Shown here: in pieces, positions 43,336 to 56,346 of the stretch
How the letters are laid out: every line of letters starts with the position of its first letter
How positions within the stretch are numbered: position 1 is the stretch's first letter
Source: Nitrospira japonica
Lineage (GTDB): Bacteria; Nitrospirota; Nitrospiria; Nitrospirales; Nitrospiraceae
Reading direction: 5' to 3'
Assembly (NCBI RefSeq): GCF_900169565.1
Contig: NZ_LT828648.1
Coordinates: forward strand, 2,950,501-3,014,500
DNA: 64,000 bases
Notes under the pieces: model-generated
What the model saw: only the letters and a program-made list of their open reading frames with translations
Databases searched by the model: none
Told to the model about the DNA's origin: nothing
Position numbers and translations under genes: made by a program

Positions 43336-45522
43336 ATGATGGGGCTCGGATCATGCGGCATAGGTCCATTCGGCCATGGGCGGCTCGTCACCATGACCGC
43401 ATTGCCCGCCATACTGCTGCTCTGGACTTCGGGTGTGTTGGGCCATGATGGGGAACGCCATTCCACATCTGGTGGGATGAAACCGGAACAGACGGCCGCA
43501 ATCTCGAGCGACAAGACCCCCTCACGCACGGAAGGGGCCGGCCTCCAGACGCCGCCCAGAAAAGCGCGCCGTCTGATCAAGAAACCGAGGGAACAATCAC
43601 GGGCCGTGCTACCGTCGGATGTACCCATGCAATCCGGCGCCACGGCTCAGTCTGCGGCCGTGCCGTCGAGAGAGGTGCAACCTCGAGAGCGATCCGAAAG
43701 AAACTCGCCAGCCGGATCATCGGGACTGTCACCCATGATCCCGATGGCAAGTATGGCGACTGTCACGCCGATGATTCCTTTGGCGTCCGCCGCGGGAAGT
43801 CCAGTTCCTTCATCAAGTGCCGCTTCGACTCCTGCGACGGGAATTGCCGCTGTTGGCGCGGAGGGGGCAAGACCATCCGGTCGGTCCTTCCAGTATCTGA
43901 TTCAACAGGCACCGGGGCTCACGCAGTTAGTGACCGGCGTGCCGCTGCCCCCCGTCATTCCACAAGAGCCGATCGCGCCCCTGCCGCCCCCTTTATCGGC
44001 ACCGCAACCGGGATTGCCGACGCCGTCGCCAAATTGGTTCGCCTATCACGTGGTCAATCGACTGACTTACGGAGGCACGCCCAATCAACTCAACATGATT
44101 GCGTCCCTGAACACCGCGGCGGAGGCGCAACGCTGGGCGACCTCGTTCATGAAAGAGCAACTCGAGCTGGACCCGACGAAACCTTGGCCGACCAATCTGC
44201 ACAGCACAAGTCCGCTGCCGCGTCCGGTTCCCATCCAGGACATCGCCACTGACCTCCTCCTGTCCGAAGACAAAAGCACATGGAAAGCGGACGAGAGTGA
44301 CGCGGGAATTCTTTCTCCCAGTTTCAGCGAGCTCCAAGATCACGACTTGATCAGAAAGATGCACAGCCGGCGCCAGCTGAAGGAGAAGATGGTGTATTTC
44401 TGGGAGAATCATTTCAATACCAGCTATCGCACCCACAGCAAAGGCCAATACGAGTTACAGGAGAACGAGGCGTTCCGCGACCGGGCGTTTGGAAATTTTC
44501 TGGACCTGCTGCTGACGAGCGGCAAAAGCGCCGCGATGATGATTTACCTGAACACCGACGTCAACGTGAAAGAAAACCCGAATGAGAACTACGCCCGCGA
44601 AGTGCTGGAGCTGCATACGCTGGGCGTCACGGACCAGGGCACGCCCAACGGATACACCCAGTTCGACATCGTCGAGGCGGCCAAAACCCTTACCGGATGG
44701 GATAACACGGCGGACGTGCGGGGGGGCTTCCGCTTCGTGTCCAGCCGGCATAGCCCGGGATCCAAGCTGTTTTTGGGACAATCGATTCCGTTCAACGGCA
44801 GCGGACCCGGCGAAGGCGAACAAGTGCTCACGCTGGCCGCCCGGCATCCCTCGACCGCCCGCCATGTGTCGCAGAAGCTCTGCGAGTATTTCGTCAGCGA
44901 TGCCTGTTCCACCGCGCTCGTGAACGAGGTCGCGTCCGTCTTTTCGGATTCCAACGGAGACATCAAAAAAGTCCTCATCGCGATCTTCACGTCATCCGAT
45001 TTCATGAACGTGGCCAACTACCGTGGACAGGTGAAGACGCCGCTCGAATATCTCGTCGGCCTCCACAGAAACCTCGGTGTCTGGTCGTCACGGGAGCCGT
45101 TCCGGACCCGCCTCGTGAACGTGGGGCAATCGATCTACGAATATGCGCCCCCGGTCGGGTTCAAGGAAAAAGCAGTGGAATGGCTGAACACCAACGTACT
45201 GTTTCATGAATGCAGCATGGTCTACGAGATCACGATCCCGGGATTCGGCAATACCATCCGCTACGGGTCGTCGAGCAGCGGCGGGCAGATTCGAATCTGG
45301 ATGGAAGAGCTCAAATTGACGACCGAAGAGCAGATCCTGGGCTTCCTGACGAATCTGACCGTCGACCGGATGGTCACCGTGACGGAGTATCAGCTGTATC
45401 TCAATACGTTGAGAGCCGGATTGGGCAGCAGAGCATTCGACATCAAGAATACCTCCCGCGAGGATGCGCTCGACCGGACGATGGCCACCATCCTCACCAA
45501 CCCGCGCTATCTATATCAATGA
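43336..45522 (+). CDS. DUF1800-family exported protein
   Basis: 728 aa. A likely signal segment (ALPAILLLWTSGVLG) is followed by a 200-residue low-complexity Pro/Ser/Ala region, then a DUF1800 domain. That domain has HVVNRLTYGGTPNQLN, the YFWENHFNTS helix, and NENYAREVLELHTLGV. GGAGG precedes the tandem ATGs at 43336/43339. The family's function is unknown, but it is nearly always encoded next to a DUF1501 protein, as here, 8 bp downstream. Confidence 0.9.
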   Translation: MMGLGSCGIGPFGHGRLVTMTALPAILLLWTSGVLGHDGERHSTSGGMKPEQTAAISSDKTPSRTEGAGLQTPPRKARRLIKKPREQSRAVLPSDVPMQSGATAQSAAVPSREVQPRERSERNSPAGSSGLSPMIPMASMATVTPMIPLASAAGSPVPSSSAASTPATGIAAVGAEGARPSGRSFQYLIQQAPGLTQLVTGVPLPPVIPQEPIAPLPPPLSAPQPGLPTPSPNWFAYHVVNRLTYGGTPNQLNMIASLNTAAEAQRWATSFMKEQLELDPTKPWPTNLHSTSPLPRPVPIQDIATDLLLSEDKSTWKADESDAGILSPSFSELQDHDLIRKMHSRRQLKEKMVYFWENHFNTSYRTHSKGQYELQENEAFRDRAFGNFLDLLLTSGKSAAMMIYLNTDVNVKENPNENYAREVLELHTLGVTDQGTPNGYTQFDIVEAAKTLTGWDNTADVRGGFRFVSSRHSPGSKLFLGQSIPFNGSGPGEGEQVLTLAARHPSTARHVSQKLCEYFVSDACSTALVNEVASVFSDSNGDIKKVLIAIFTSSDFMNVANYRGQVKTPLEYLVGLHRNLGVWSSREPFRTRLVNVGQSIYEYAPPVGFKEKAVEWLNTNVLFHECSMVYEITIPGFGNTIRYGSSSSGGQIRIWMEELKLTTEEQILGFLTNLTVDRMVTVTEYQLYLNTLRAGLGSRAFDIKNTSREDALDRTMATILTNPRYLYQ

Positions 45523-45530
45523 GGTCGACG

Positions 45531-46934
45531 ATGCCGAATAGACCGCGTCTCAAGCGAGACATACCGGAGCCCCCGCCCGCTGATCGGGACGAAAAGGAAC
45601 GCACCTGCGCGTGCTGCGGGGAATCCAACGAGATTCTTTCGCGGCGGGCGTTTCTTCGGCGCGTCGCCGGCACGGCGGCCGCGGCCACGTTTCTGAGTTT
45701 GTTCCCAAGCGTCCTCTTGAAGCATCGGCAGGCCTGGGCCGCCGGCAATGCGGGAAAAACCCTGGTGGTCATATTCCAGCGGGGAGGAAATGACGGCCTC
45801 AATACGATCGTGCCCTACAGCGACCCCGAGTACTATGTGATGCGGCCGCGCGCGACAAGCGGAGGCATCGGCATTCTACCGCCCGGCACCGGAGACGGAG
45901 CCGGACTCGACCTGCCCGGGACCGGCTTTGCCATGCATCCCTCTCTCCAGCCGCTGCTCAGTCTGTATACCAACGGTGCCCTGGCCGTCGTCACCAGAGC
46001 CGGATTTGCCGGTTCCACTCAATCGCATTTTACCGATCAGGATACGATCGAGCGCGGGGTGTTCACCATGAAGAACGGCTGGCTCAACCGCTATCTACAG
46101 GCCGTGTCTCCATCCGGTTCTCCGGCAATGCGCGCTGCCGGTTTCGGCAATGATCTTGCCGATTCCCTGCGGGGAGAAGTGCTGGTTCCAGCCGTCAATA
46201 ACCTGCGTAGCTTGAGTTTCGCGCGGTTGAACAGTACCAAGGGCCTCTTGGAGGACAATCTGCGAACCATGTATATGCAGGATCCCGCCCTCACGACGAC
46301 GAATCCATTCCGCTCGTTGGTTCATCAGTTGGGACCGGACATGTTGAACCGGATCGCGGCCATCGAGGCCATTGGGCCGGCAGCGCCCCAAAATGGCGCT
46401 GCCTATCCCAACACCAGCTTTGGCACGCAACTCCGGGATCTCGCGCACCTCATTCGGGCCGGCATGGGATTGGAGATCGCGACGGTCGACATCGGTGGCT
46501 GGGATACCCACGAAGATCAGGGAGCGGGAGGAAGCTTTGCGCGCAATCAAGGCGCGCGTCTGGCAGAAATGGCCGGCGGCATACGGGCCTTCCATGACGA
46601 TTTGGGACCGTTGATGAACAACGTCGTTGTCATGACCTGCACGGAATTCGGACGAACCGTCCGCCAGAATGCCAGCAACGGTACCGATCATGCCAAGGGA
46701 ACGGTCTGGTTTCTCGTGGGCGGGGGAATCAAAGGCGGACTGTACCATGGGACCGCGGGATGGCCCGCCGCATTACTGCCGGCCAATCTGGACCAAGGAC
46801 GATACATCGCGCCGACCGTCGAATTCCGCGACATCTTCTCCGACGTGCTGACCCGGCATTTCGGGACGACGCCGTCCGAACTGGCCGCGATCCTGCCGGG
46901 ACACGTGCACAAGCCGGTCGGCCTTTTTGCCTGA
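45531..46934 (+). CDS. DUF1501-family protein with Tat signal
   Basis: 467 aa from ATG 45531 with GAGGTCG upstream. The twin-arginine motif SRRAFLRRVAG (about 37-47) is followed by a hydrophobic stretch, so folded export by Tat is likely. The domain belongs to the DUF1501/alkaline-phosphatase-like fold: VVIFQRGGNDGLNTIVPY and DIGGWDTHEDQ, then VVMTCTEFGRTVRQN. These resemble the metal sites of sulfatase-like enzymes. With the DUF1800 partner it is probably a secreted hydrolase pair. An N-terminal CACCG may bind metal. Confidence 0.9.
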   Translation: MPNRPRLKRDIPEPPPADRDEKERTCACCGESNEILSRRAFLRRVAGTAAAATFLSLFPSVLLKHRQAWAAGNAGKTLVVIFQRGGNDGLNTIVPYSDPEYYVMRPRATSGGIGILPPGTGDGAGLDLPGTGFAMHPSLQPLLSLYTNGALAVVTRAGFAGSTQSHFTDQDTIERGVFTMKNGWLNRYLQAVSPSGSPAMRAAGFGNDLADSLRGEVLVPAVNNLRSLSFARLNSTKGLLEDNLRTMYMQDPALTTTNPFRSLVHQLGPDMLNRIAAIEAIGPAAPQNGAAYPNTSFGTQLRDLAHLIRAGMGLEIATVDIGGWDTHEDQGAGGSFARNQGARLAEMAGGIRAFHDDLGPLMNNVVVMTCTEFGRTVRQNASNGTDHAKGTVWFLVGGGIKGGLYHGTAGWPAALLPANLDQGRYIAPTVEFRDIFSDVLTRHFGTTPSELAAILPGHVHKPVGLFA

Positions 46935-46937
46935 ACG

Positions 46938-47819
46938 TCAAAAGGCATCTTTGGCACAGCGAAATCCCGTACCGCTCGGACGGCTGTCCATGGTCCCCCA
47001 GTCTCGGTCGCTCGTCCGAAGGCTGACGGCCGGTTTTAACCAGGACCCTCCCCGCATGGACTTGATTGCGCCGCGTTCAGGACCGACGGGGTCGGCAAGA
47101 GGAGCGGACCGGTAATAGTTGGGATCATACCAATCCTGGACCCATTCGGCGACGTTGCCCGCCATGTCGTGAAGTCCATGGGCACTGACTCCCTCTGGAA
47201 AGCTTCCGACCGGCAAGGTGAGCACTTCACCGTTGAGTCCTTTGGCCTTTGCGATCCGTGCTCCTTCTCCGTGAATCCAGAAGGCCTCCCATTCCGTCGA
47301 GTTGATGAAATCGATTCTACGGCCGGCCCAATAGCTGGCGCTATTGGCCCATGCCGGGTTCCACTCGTCGCCCCAGGGATACGTCCGGCCATCGGGACCG
47401 CGGGCCGCCTTTTCCCATTCGGCTTCGGTCGGCAACCGCTTTCCCTCCCATCGGCAAAACGCCGTGGCATCGAGCCAACTGACATTCACGACCGGATGCC
47501 GCTCGCTCCCGGGAAAGGGATGACGATCGTTCCATAGAGTCGCGCGCGGGTTGGAATTCTCGGGCATCGGATGTCCCGTTGAAGCGATGAACCGACCATA
47601 GGCCTCGTTCGTCACTTCGTAGAGGTCGATGTAGAAGCTGCCGACGTAGACGAGTCGCTGCGGCTGTTCGTCCGGCAAGCCATCGCCGCCGGCAGGGGAA
47701 CCCATTCTGAATTCTCCCGCAGTAATCAGGACCATGGAATCCGGATCGGAAAGCGCGAACGCTGGAGCGGACGACAGGACGACCAAAAGGAGGCGGGCGA
47801 TGAAGCGAAAAACACTCAC
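46938..47819 (-). CDS. Exported FGE/SUMF-fold protein without catalytic cysteines
   Basis: 293 aa from GTG 47819, which overlaps the previous stop (GTGA). It has a signal peptide (IARLLLVVLSSAPAFA) and a complete formylglycine-generating-enzyme-like fold: FRMGSPAGGDG, YEVTNEAYGRFI, VSWLDATAFCRWEGKRLPTEAEWEKAA (read in parts), MAGNVAEWVQDWYD, SMRGGSW and GTGFRCAKD. The CxxxxC pair that oxidises sulfatases in true FGEs is absent (the place reads AVSLRTSDR). It is thus more likely a binding or other oxidising relative than a sulfatase activator. Confidence 0.87.
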   Translation of the reverse strand: MSVFRFIARLLLVVLSSAPAFALSDPDSMVLITAGEFRMGSPAGGDGLPDEQPQRLVYVGSFYIDLYEVTNEAYGRFIASTGHPMPENSNPRATLWNDRHPFPGSERHPVVNVSWLDATAFCRWEGKRLPTEAEWEKAARGPDGRTYPWGDEWNPAWANSASYWAGRRIDFINSTEWEAFWIHGEGARIAKAKGLNGEVLTLPVGSFPEGVSAHGLHDMAGNVAEWVQDWYDPNYYRSAPLADPVGPERGAIKSMRGGSWLKPAVSLRTSDRDWGTMDSRPSGTGFRCAKDAF

Positions 47820-48571
47820 GACCGCGCTTTGGTGAGGCCGCACGCACGGGCTACCGCGTCGCGATAGGCGTGCCAGAGCGTCAGACATTTCTTGAGGCAG
47901 GAAAGAATCGCCCGCTGCTGGGCGCTTGTCACGGCGTAATTGACCACCATATCGTAGGCGTCGTGACGATGCCCTGCTTCCACCATTTGATGGGCACGGA
48001 TCAGGTCCATGCAGTCCGGCGACAGCCCGTAGTGCTTGACCAGAGCATGCTCGCCGATGACCGACTCCACTTCCTCGGCGGTCTTGGGTTTCGACGGCTC
48101 GGCAAGTTCCTTTCGGTCTTTGACGCTTCCCTCGACGAACACCGTCATCGCGGCCGCTCCGACCAGCCAGGCTCGATTGTCCGACGCCCGTTCGAGCCAT
48201 GCCCGATACTGTTTGGCCGCCGGAAGCAGGCGAACATCTTCGAAATCCCGTTCCATATAACCGAGGCCGCTCATCATGCTCAGAAACAAGTCGGGATGCG
48301 ACTTGCCTAACGAGAGACCGCCGGTATCTTCTTCGTAAATATTTTCGGCCAACATTCGTCTGACGCCGGGCGGGGGATTGTGTCCATGGATGCGCGCGAG
48401 CAACACGGGAAAATCCCGGACGTACACTTCGTACTCCTGTTGAAAGTGCCGCTTCAGTCGGTCGACAGGAACCGCTCCCTTGGCAAAAAACGGCCAGGCC
48501 CAGTGATCTTTTCGATCCATGATGCGGAGGATTTCCTCTTGAAATCTCGCTTTGGTCATGCGTTTCACCAT
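47816..48571 (-). CDS. PqqC/CADD-like haem-oxygenase-fold oxidase
   Basis: About 251 aa from ATG 48571. An all-helical protein of the TENA/PqqC group (HWAWPFFAKGAVPVDRL, FQQEYEVYVRDFPVLLARIH, AENIYEEDTGG, IRAHQMVEAGHRHDAY). The Glu and His in those helices are placed like the di-iron ligands of CADD. CADD-type enzymes in chlamydiae and Nitrosomonas make p-aminobenzoate from a tyrosine side chain, and this is the attractive candidate role. PqqC itself is less likely, as no other pqq genes are near. It is coupled to the FGE-fold gene by a 4-bp overlap. Confidence 0.8.
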   Translation of the reverse strand: MVKRMTKARFQEEILRIMDRKDHWAWPFFAKGAVPVDRLKRHFQQEYEVYVRDFPVLLARIHGHNPPPGVRRMLAENIYEEDTGGLSLGKSHPDLFLSMMSGLGYMERDFEDVRLLPAAKQYRAWLERASDNRAWLVGAAAMTVFVEGSVKDRKELAEPSKPKTAEEVESVIGEHALVKHYGLSPDCMDLIRAHQMVEAGHRHDAYDMVVNYAVTSAQQRAILSCLKKCLTLWHAYRDAVARACGLTKARS

Positions 48572-48576
48572 ACGGG

Positions 48577-48606
48577 TTGCCTTCCTGGCCGCCGACTCAT
48601 TACAAT
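48577..48606 (+). promoter_or_regulatory. Putative promoter
   Basis: TTGCCT (48577-48582), an 18-bp spacer and TACAAT (48601-48606) lie about 20 bp before the gene at 48625. Confidence 0.4.
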
Positions 48607-48624
48607 TCGTCACGGAGCGGCGAA

Positions 48625-48909
48625 ATGAAACCGGTCACTGTCCAGAATCCCGAGGAAATTTTGACGATGCTTGCCGACGTGGCGCTTCGGGGAACCGGGT
48701 TCGTCACCGAATGTCTCCTGGACTACGTTTTGGACGAAGGGTTTACGGAGCCGATTTACTTCAACGCAAGCGGGGAGGACCCGGAAGCCTATTTCAAGGG
48801 TCAATCGCCGGCGTGGGCCGTGTATCAGGTGCGTGAATGGAAACGGGTCCTGACCGTTTCCGGAGGACCGGGCAAGGCGCGCCGAGTCCAAATTACGGAA
48901 ACTCCCTAG
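48625..48909 (+). CDS. Hypothetical protein (94 aa)
   Basis: ATG 48625 with CGGAGCGG upstream. A small soluble alpha/beta protein (EILTMLADVALRGTGFVTE, YFKGQSPAWAVYQVREWKRV) with a basic final strand. No family recognised. It diverges from the CADD-like gene. Confidence 0.55.
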   Translation: MKPVTVQNPEEILTMLADVALRGTGFVTECLLDYVLDEGFTEPIYFNASGEDPEAYFKGQSPAWAVYQVREWKRVLTVSGGPGKARRVQITETP

Positions 48910-49002
48910 AAGAATAGAATTGAGTCTACGGTGAGGCGACTGAAAAAGCAACGAATCGGAGAAGTGCCGCCCGTCTGCGCCTGATCACGCGGAGATCGAC
49001 GA

Positions 49003-49251
49003 ATGAGCCTTATTCGGATTGCGGAGCCTTTTACGCCGGGCGAGTTGGTGATGCTGCAGAGTTTGCTGGACGGAAGCGGTATCGAATACGTTCTTCGTCA
49101 TGCGAACATCGGCAGTTTGTATCCCGGCATTCCAGCGCTTACGTCCCAAGTGTTCGTCGACGAGCGCGACGTCGCTCGGGCGGAGCACTTGCTGAGTCGC
49201 CTGAGATTGGAGCTTCGCGAGGTGCCTCAAGCTGCACCGGATAACGGCTAG
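49003..49251 (+). CDS. DUF2007-family protein
   Basis: 82 aa. The DUF2007 pattern is present: IRIAEPFTPGELVMLQSLLDGSGIEY (in parts), a middle strand and VFVDERDVARAEHLL. Family members have a GlnB-like ferredoxin fold and are called putative signal-transducing proteins, without a proven role. It converges on the next gene, overlapping by 4 bp. Confidence 0.85.
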   Translation: MSLIRIAEPFTPGELVMLQSLLDGSGIEYVLRHANIGSLYPGIPALTSQVFVDERDVARAEHLLSRLRLELREVPQAAPDNG

Positions 49252-49703
49252 CTTGAGGGTTTGGGTATGTGGGGATTGGATGGCCCCTGAGCGGGAAGAC
49301 GCTCACCCGATCCTTGAAACCACCCGCCGATCAATGTCCCTTCCTCGAAGTAGAGATAGCGGTGCTTCACGACGGCCGTACTCTCCCAGTCTTCGAATAT
49401 CCATTCCTCCTGCCTGATTCCGTCCTTGGTAAACGTCGTATTGATCGTCTGCGGACCACCCCAGGATTGGAGAACCTGCTCCTTGGACATGCCGACCATG
49501 ACGCGATGCTCGGCAATGTGGTTCTGAAAACTGGGGTCTCTTATCTGGACGATAAGCGGCCACACGACCATCAGCAGCGCAAACAGGGTCAACCCTGCGT
49601 AAATGGCAATGCGGACCGGACGCTGCCGGATAAAGGAAACCGGTTCGGAATCGTGAGAGGACGAGGACGACATGTTTTCCGTCAAAAAAGTCTCTTGAGC
49701 CAT
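49248..49703 (-). CDS. Membrane-anchored BamE/SmpA-like protein
   Basis: 151 aa. One N-terminal transmembrane helix (IAIYAGLTLFALLMVVWPLIV), then a small domain with GMSKEQVLQSWGGPQTINTT and EEWIFED, the pattern of the SmpA/OmlA (BamE) alpha-beta fold. It lacks a lipobox, so it is inner-membrane anchored rather than an outer-membrane lipoprotein. Role unknown. Confidence 0.7.
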   Translation of the reverse strand: MAQETFLTENMSSSSSHDSEPVSFIRQRPVRIAIYAGLTLFALLMVVWPLIVQIRDPSFQNHIAEHRVMVGMSKEQVLQSWGGPQTINTTFTKDGIRQEEWIFEDWESTAVVKHRYLYFEEGTLIGGWFQGSGERLPAQGPSNPHIPKPSS

Positions 49704-49810
49704 ACCGGGATGCTCGCCGGTTGTGAAACAGGCGCGCGAATCCTAACAATCACCTGCGGAGGGCGTCAAGAGATGCGGACGCAAGATTGAAGGACGGGGA
49801 GGACACCGCA

Positions 49811-50587
49811 TCAGTCGGCGTACTGGGGGACCGGGATTTTCTTGGCCTGAGTTTGCCGGGGCGGGGCCGGTTGCTGCAGGAATTCCTTGGAATAAGGATT
49901 CATGACGGGATCATGCGTATGGCGTTGCCGCCGCTTGACCAGTTCAATGCTTTGCGTGCCGATCTCCAGCCGATCGACCGGCGATTTGATGGTCAACGGA
50001 TCCGGCAAGCCTTGCAGCGAAAATAATTGGTAGGCGAGGGTCCAATCCAGCTGGTCCTTGGCGGCTTCCTTGACGATGAACCGGGCCTGGGGAGAGGGAG
50101 CTCCCTTGAACAATAACAACCAGATATTCGAACGAAAGGACGGAGCGGCCGGATCATCGGAAGGATGAAACTCGGGAATCAAGGCGGGTACTTGGGCGAT
50201 GGGGACTGGCGGCGTAAATTCGACGTCCACCAGCCTCACGTATAATGCGCGGTTCTCACTATGATCATTGGGGTCCACCGCATAGCTGAAGGAATACCGC
50301 ACCTCGATGCCGTCCCGCTTGAACATGTAGACATCTTCGCCATTTTCCGGGGAGACCAGTTTGCGAAAGTACTTTTCCCAATCGGCAATCGCGTAATACG
50401 TGAACACTCGCAACGCCGATTTTCGGTCCCTCACCGCTTGCGGCATCCCAAGTTTTTCATGCAGTTCGATTTGCGTAAGCCCCAGAAATCCGTCCTCAAA
50501 ATAGGCCGATGCCGCTGCGCGCGTCGGCGCGCACACACCAAGAGCCAAGGCAAACGAAAGGAGAAGGCGGGGAAGGCAGGCGTACAT
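49811..50587 (-). CDS. Exported hypothetical protein (258 aa)
   Basis: ATG 50587 (another at 50602). A signal peptide (RLLLSFALALGVCAPTRA), then a domain beginning GLTQIELHEKLGMP, again reminiscent of the SmpA/BamE helix-turn, and a long beta-rich part (DGIEVRYSFSYAVDP, YVRLVDVEFTPP). Not recognised. It diverges from metH. Confidence 0.6.
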   Translation of the reverse strand: MYACLPRLLLSFALALGVCAPTRAAASAYFEDGFLGLTQIELHEKLGMPQAVRDRKSALRVFTYYAIADWEKYFRKLVSPENGEDVYMFKRDGIEVRYSFSYAVDPNDHSENRALYVRLVDVEFTPPVPIAQVPALIPEFHPSDDPAAPSFRSNIWLLLFKGAPSPQARFIVKEAAKDQLDWTLAYQLFSLQGLPDPLTIKSPVDRLEIGTQSIELVKRRQRHTHDPVMNPYSKEFLQQPAPPRQTQAKKIPVPQYAD

Positions 50588-50667
50588 CCGATGCTGGAGC
50601 AACGTTCATCTCCGGCTTTTTGTCATCGTATCGGCGGTATCGTAATGATGTCAAGCTCGTGTTTTGG

Positions 50668-50696
50668 TTGCCGCTTTCCCGTCTTCTCAGTATGAT
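50668..50696 (+). promoter_or_regulatory. Promoter of metH
   Basis: TTGCCG (50668-50673), a 17-bp spacer and TATGAT (50691-50696) leave a leader of about 30 nt. That is too short for a cobalamin or SAM riboswitch, and none is seen. Confidence 0.55.
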
Positions 50697-50734
50697 GACG
50701 CATTGAACGTTCATATCACACAGGATAGAGGCAG

Positions 50735-54412
<3,678 letters not shown>

Positions 54413-54418
54413 AGTTGA

Positions 54419-54928
54419 TCAGGAGACTTCTGCTAGCAGAGACTGACGGGCTGGCTTTCCCACGGCGGACGACAAGCCGCTTTTCACCGTTCGATACCGC
54501 TCCTCGGCCCACCGGTTAAACTCCTCCGAATCGGCGAACACGAGTTCCCAAGCCTTGACGGCATCCACCATCAGCAACTGGTGGGGATGACGGTCGGCCG
54601 GAAAATACACGACGAGCACGGCGGATTTGCCGGTCAGGCTGACGTCCGTGAACACATGCAGTTGAGCGCCCTGCGGAAGCGTCACGTCGCGTGAGGCGGC
54701 CTCCACGAGTGGATGATACATGCGCCGCAAAAACTGAACGGTCACCTCGAAAGCATTGGTGGTGCCCAGAAGACGGGGATTCGGCTTTTCGCCAAAGAGA
54801 TGTTCGGTCAGGTACGTGGCGGCTTCCCAGGTGGGCATGGAGCCGGACGTGACGAGCGCTTCACAGAGGTACGCGATCCAGTTTCTGGTGATTCCCGTTT
54901 TCTTCGTCGACGCGGACTTTTTGGGCAT
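54419..54928 (-). CDS. Hypothetical protein (169 aa)
   Basis: A soluble protein with a Lys/Ser-rich start (PKKSASTKKTG), a helical region (IAYLCEALVTSGSMPTWEAATYL) and a beta part (QLHVFTDVSLTGKSAVLVVYF). No family recognised. It converges on metH with only 6 bp between stops. Confidence 0.6.
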   Translation of the reverse strand: MPKKSASTKKTGITRNWIAYLCEALVTSGSMPTWEAATYLTEHLFGEKPNPRLLGTTNAFEVTVQFLRRMYHPLVEAASRDVTLPQGAQLHVFTDVSLTGKSAVLVVYFPADRHPHQLLMVDAVKAWELVFADSEEFNRWAEERYRTVKSGLSSAVGKPARQSLLAEVS

Positions 54929-55073
54929 GGAGGCCGATCCTTTCCAGATTGACCGGAGCCGTCGGAATGCGCGTGACTTGCCGATACCACCGCCGGTTTT
55001 CGAGCGCGATGAAATGGAGTATATCGGCGAGGGAAAAGACGGTCAACGAATTGGCGAAAAGGACGCGGCGCGG

Positions 55074-56216
55074 TCAGGATTCACGGATGGAGCCGAGCGT
55101 GGCCTTGTCGGCATATTGCTCGTAGATGCGCCGGATGTCGCCGAGAGAGGCCAGAAACACGTCGAGGAGTTCCGGATCAAAATGCAGTCCACGCTTTTTG
55201 ACCATGAGCTCGACCGCATGGTCGAACTCGAACGCCGGCTTATAGACGCGGGCGGTGGTGAGAGCATCAAACGCGTCCGCAATGGCGACGATGCGGCCCT
55301 CGATGGGAATCTCTTCGCCTTTCAATCCCCGCGGATAGCCGGTGCCGTCCCATCGCTCGTGGTGAGTCAGCGCGATGGTCGCGGCCACGTTGAGGATCTC
55401 GGCCTCCGAGCCGGCGAGAATCCGATATCCGATTTCGGCATGCTGGGCCATGACGTACAACTCATCCTGCGTGAATTTTCCGGGCTTCAAAAGCACATGG
55501 TCCGGCGTGCCGATCTTCCCGATATCATGCATGGGACTGGCCGTCCGGATGAGTTCGCACCGTTCATTGGGGAGGCCGTAACGTCGGGCCAGCAATTCCG
55601 AATACCGGCTCATTCTCTGAATGTGTTGCGCCGTGGCCCCGTCCCGATACTCCGCGGCGATGGCCAGCCGCTGAATCGTCTCTTCCCGCGACAGTCGCAG
55701 TTCCTTTTCACTCCGCTCCAGCCATTCGAGGGCCTGTTGAAGCGCCATCGTCCTCGTTCTGACGATGTCTTCCAAATTGTCCCGATGAAGCTTGTTCTCG
55801 ATTTCCAGCCGACGACGGCGAAGCGCGTTCGTCACGTTGATGAGCACTTCGTTGGATTCGAACGGTTTGACGACGTAGCCGAACGCACCCATGTCGAGCG
55901 CGGCATTGGCAAGGACGGCGCTGTCGAGACCGGTGACCATGATCGCGGCGGTATACGGGTAGTCGGCCAGAATGCTCCTCACGAGATCCATGCCGGACTC
56001 GCCCGGCATGTTGACATCGCAGAGTACGAGCGCAAACGGTTGTTCCTCCAAACGCTGGCGCGCTTCTTTCGCATCGGCGGCAAGAATCGTTTCGTATCCG
56101 TGCGACTGCAGCATGTAACCCAACAAGCGCCTGATCGGTTCCTCATCATCGACGATCAATAAGCGCTTGAGGTCGAGTGTGGTCTGTCGGTTGGCGGGGT
56201 CCAAAAGTAACGTCAT
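55074..56216 (-). CDS. Response regulator with HD-GYP phosphodiesterase domain
   Basis: 380 aa. An N-terminal receiver (LLIVDDEEPIRRLL, phospho-Asp in LVLCDVNMPG, Lys in YVVKPF) is joined by a coiled-coil linker to an HD-GYP domain. That domain has HDIGK, HHERWDGTGYP and metal-binding HAEIG. Such proteins degrade cyclic di-GMP to GMP when phosphorylated. No kinase gene is adjacent. Confidence 0.94.
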   Translation of the reverse strand: MTLLLDPANRQTTLDLKRLLIVDDEEPIRRLLGYMLQSHGYETILAADAKEARQRLEEQPFALVLCDVNMPGESGMDLVRSILADYPYTAAIMVTGLDSAVLANAALDMGAFGYVVKPFESNEVLINVTNALRRRRLEIENKLHRDNLEDIVRTRTMALQQALEWLERSEKELRLSREETIQRLAIAAEYRDGATAQHIQRMSRYSELLARRYGLPNERCELIRTASPMHDIGKIGTPDHVLLKPGKFTQDELYVMAQHAEIGYRILAGSEAEILNVAATIALTHHERWDGTGYPRGLKGEEIPIEGRIVAIADAFDALTTARVYKPAFEFDHAVELMVKKRGLHFDPELLDVFLASLGDIRRIYEQYADKATLGSIRES

Positions 56217-56314
56217 GATGTGTGGCGGCCGCGCGGGCCGTCTGCAGCCGGCATCGCAGGGAGGTTATCCAAATCTCGTGACATCATCATGTTGCTCGGA
56301 AACTCTAAGATGAG

Positions 56315-56346
56315 GGCACCTTTTGTGCCACTCTTTTTGTGTTTTT
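56315..56346 (+). terminator. Hairpin with T-rich tail
   Basis: GGCAC (56315-56319) pairs with GTGCC (56325-56329) and is followed by CTCTTTTTGTGTTTTT. It looks like a weak intrinsic terminator, but no plus-strand gene ends here; it might end a small RNA or attenuate a longer rph leader. Confidence 0.35.

Noticed and set aside
50600-50734. Riboswitch upstream of metH
   Set aside because: The leader between the predicted promoter and start is only about 30 nt, and no cobalamin or SAM riboswitch motif is visible.
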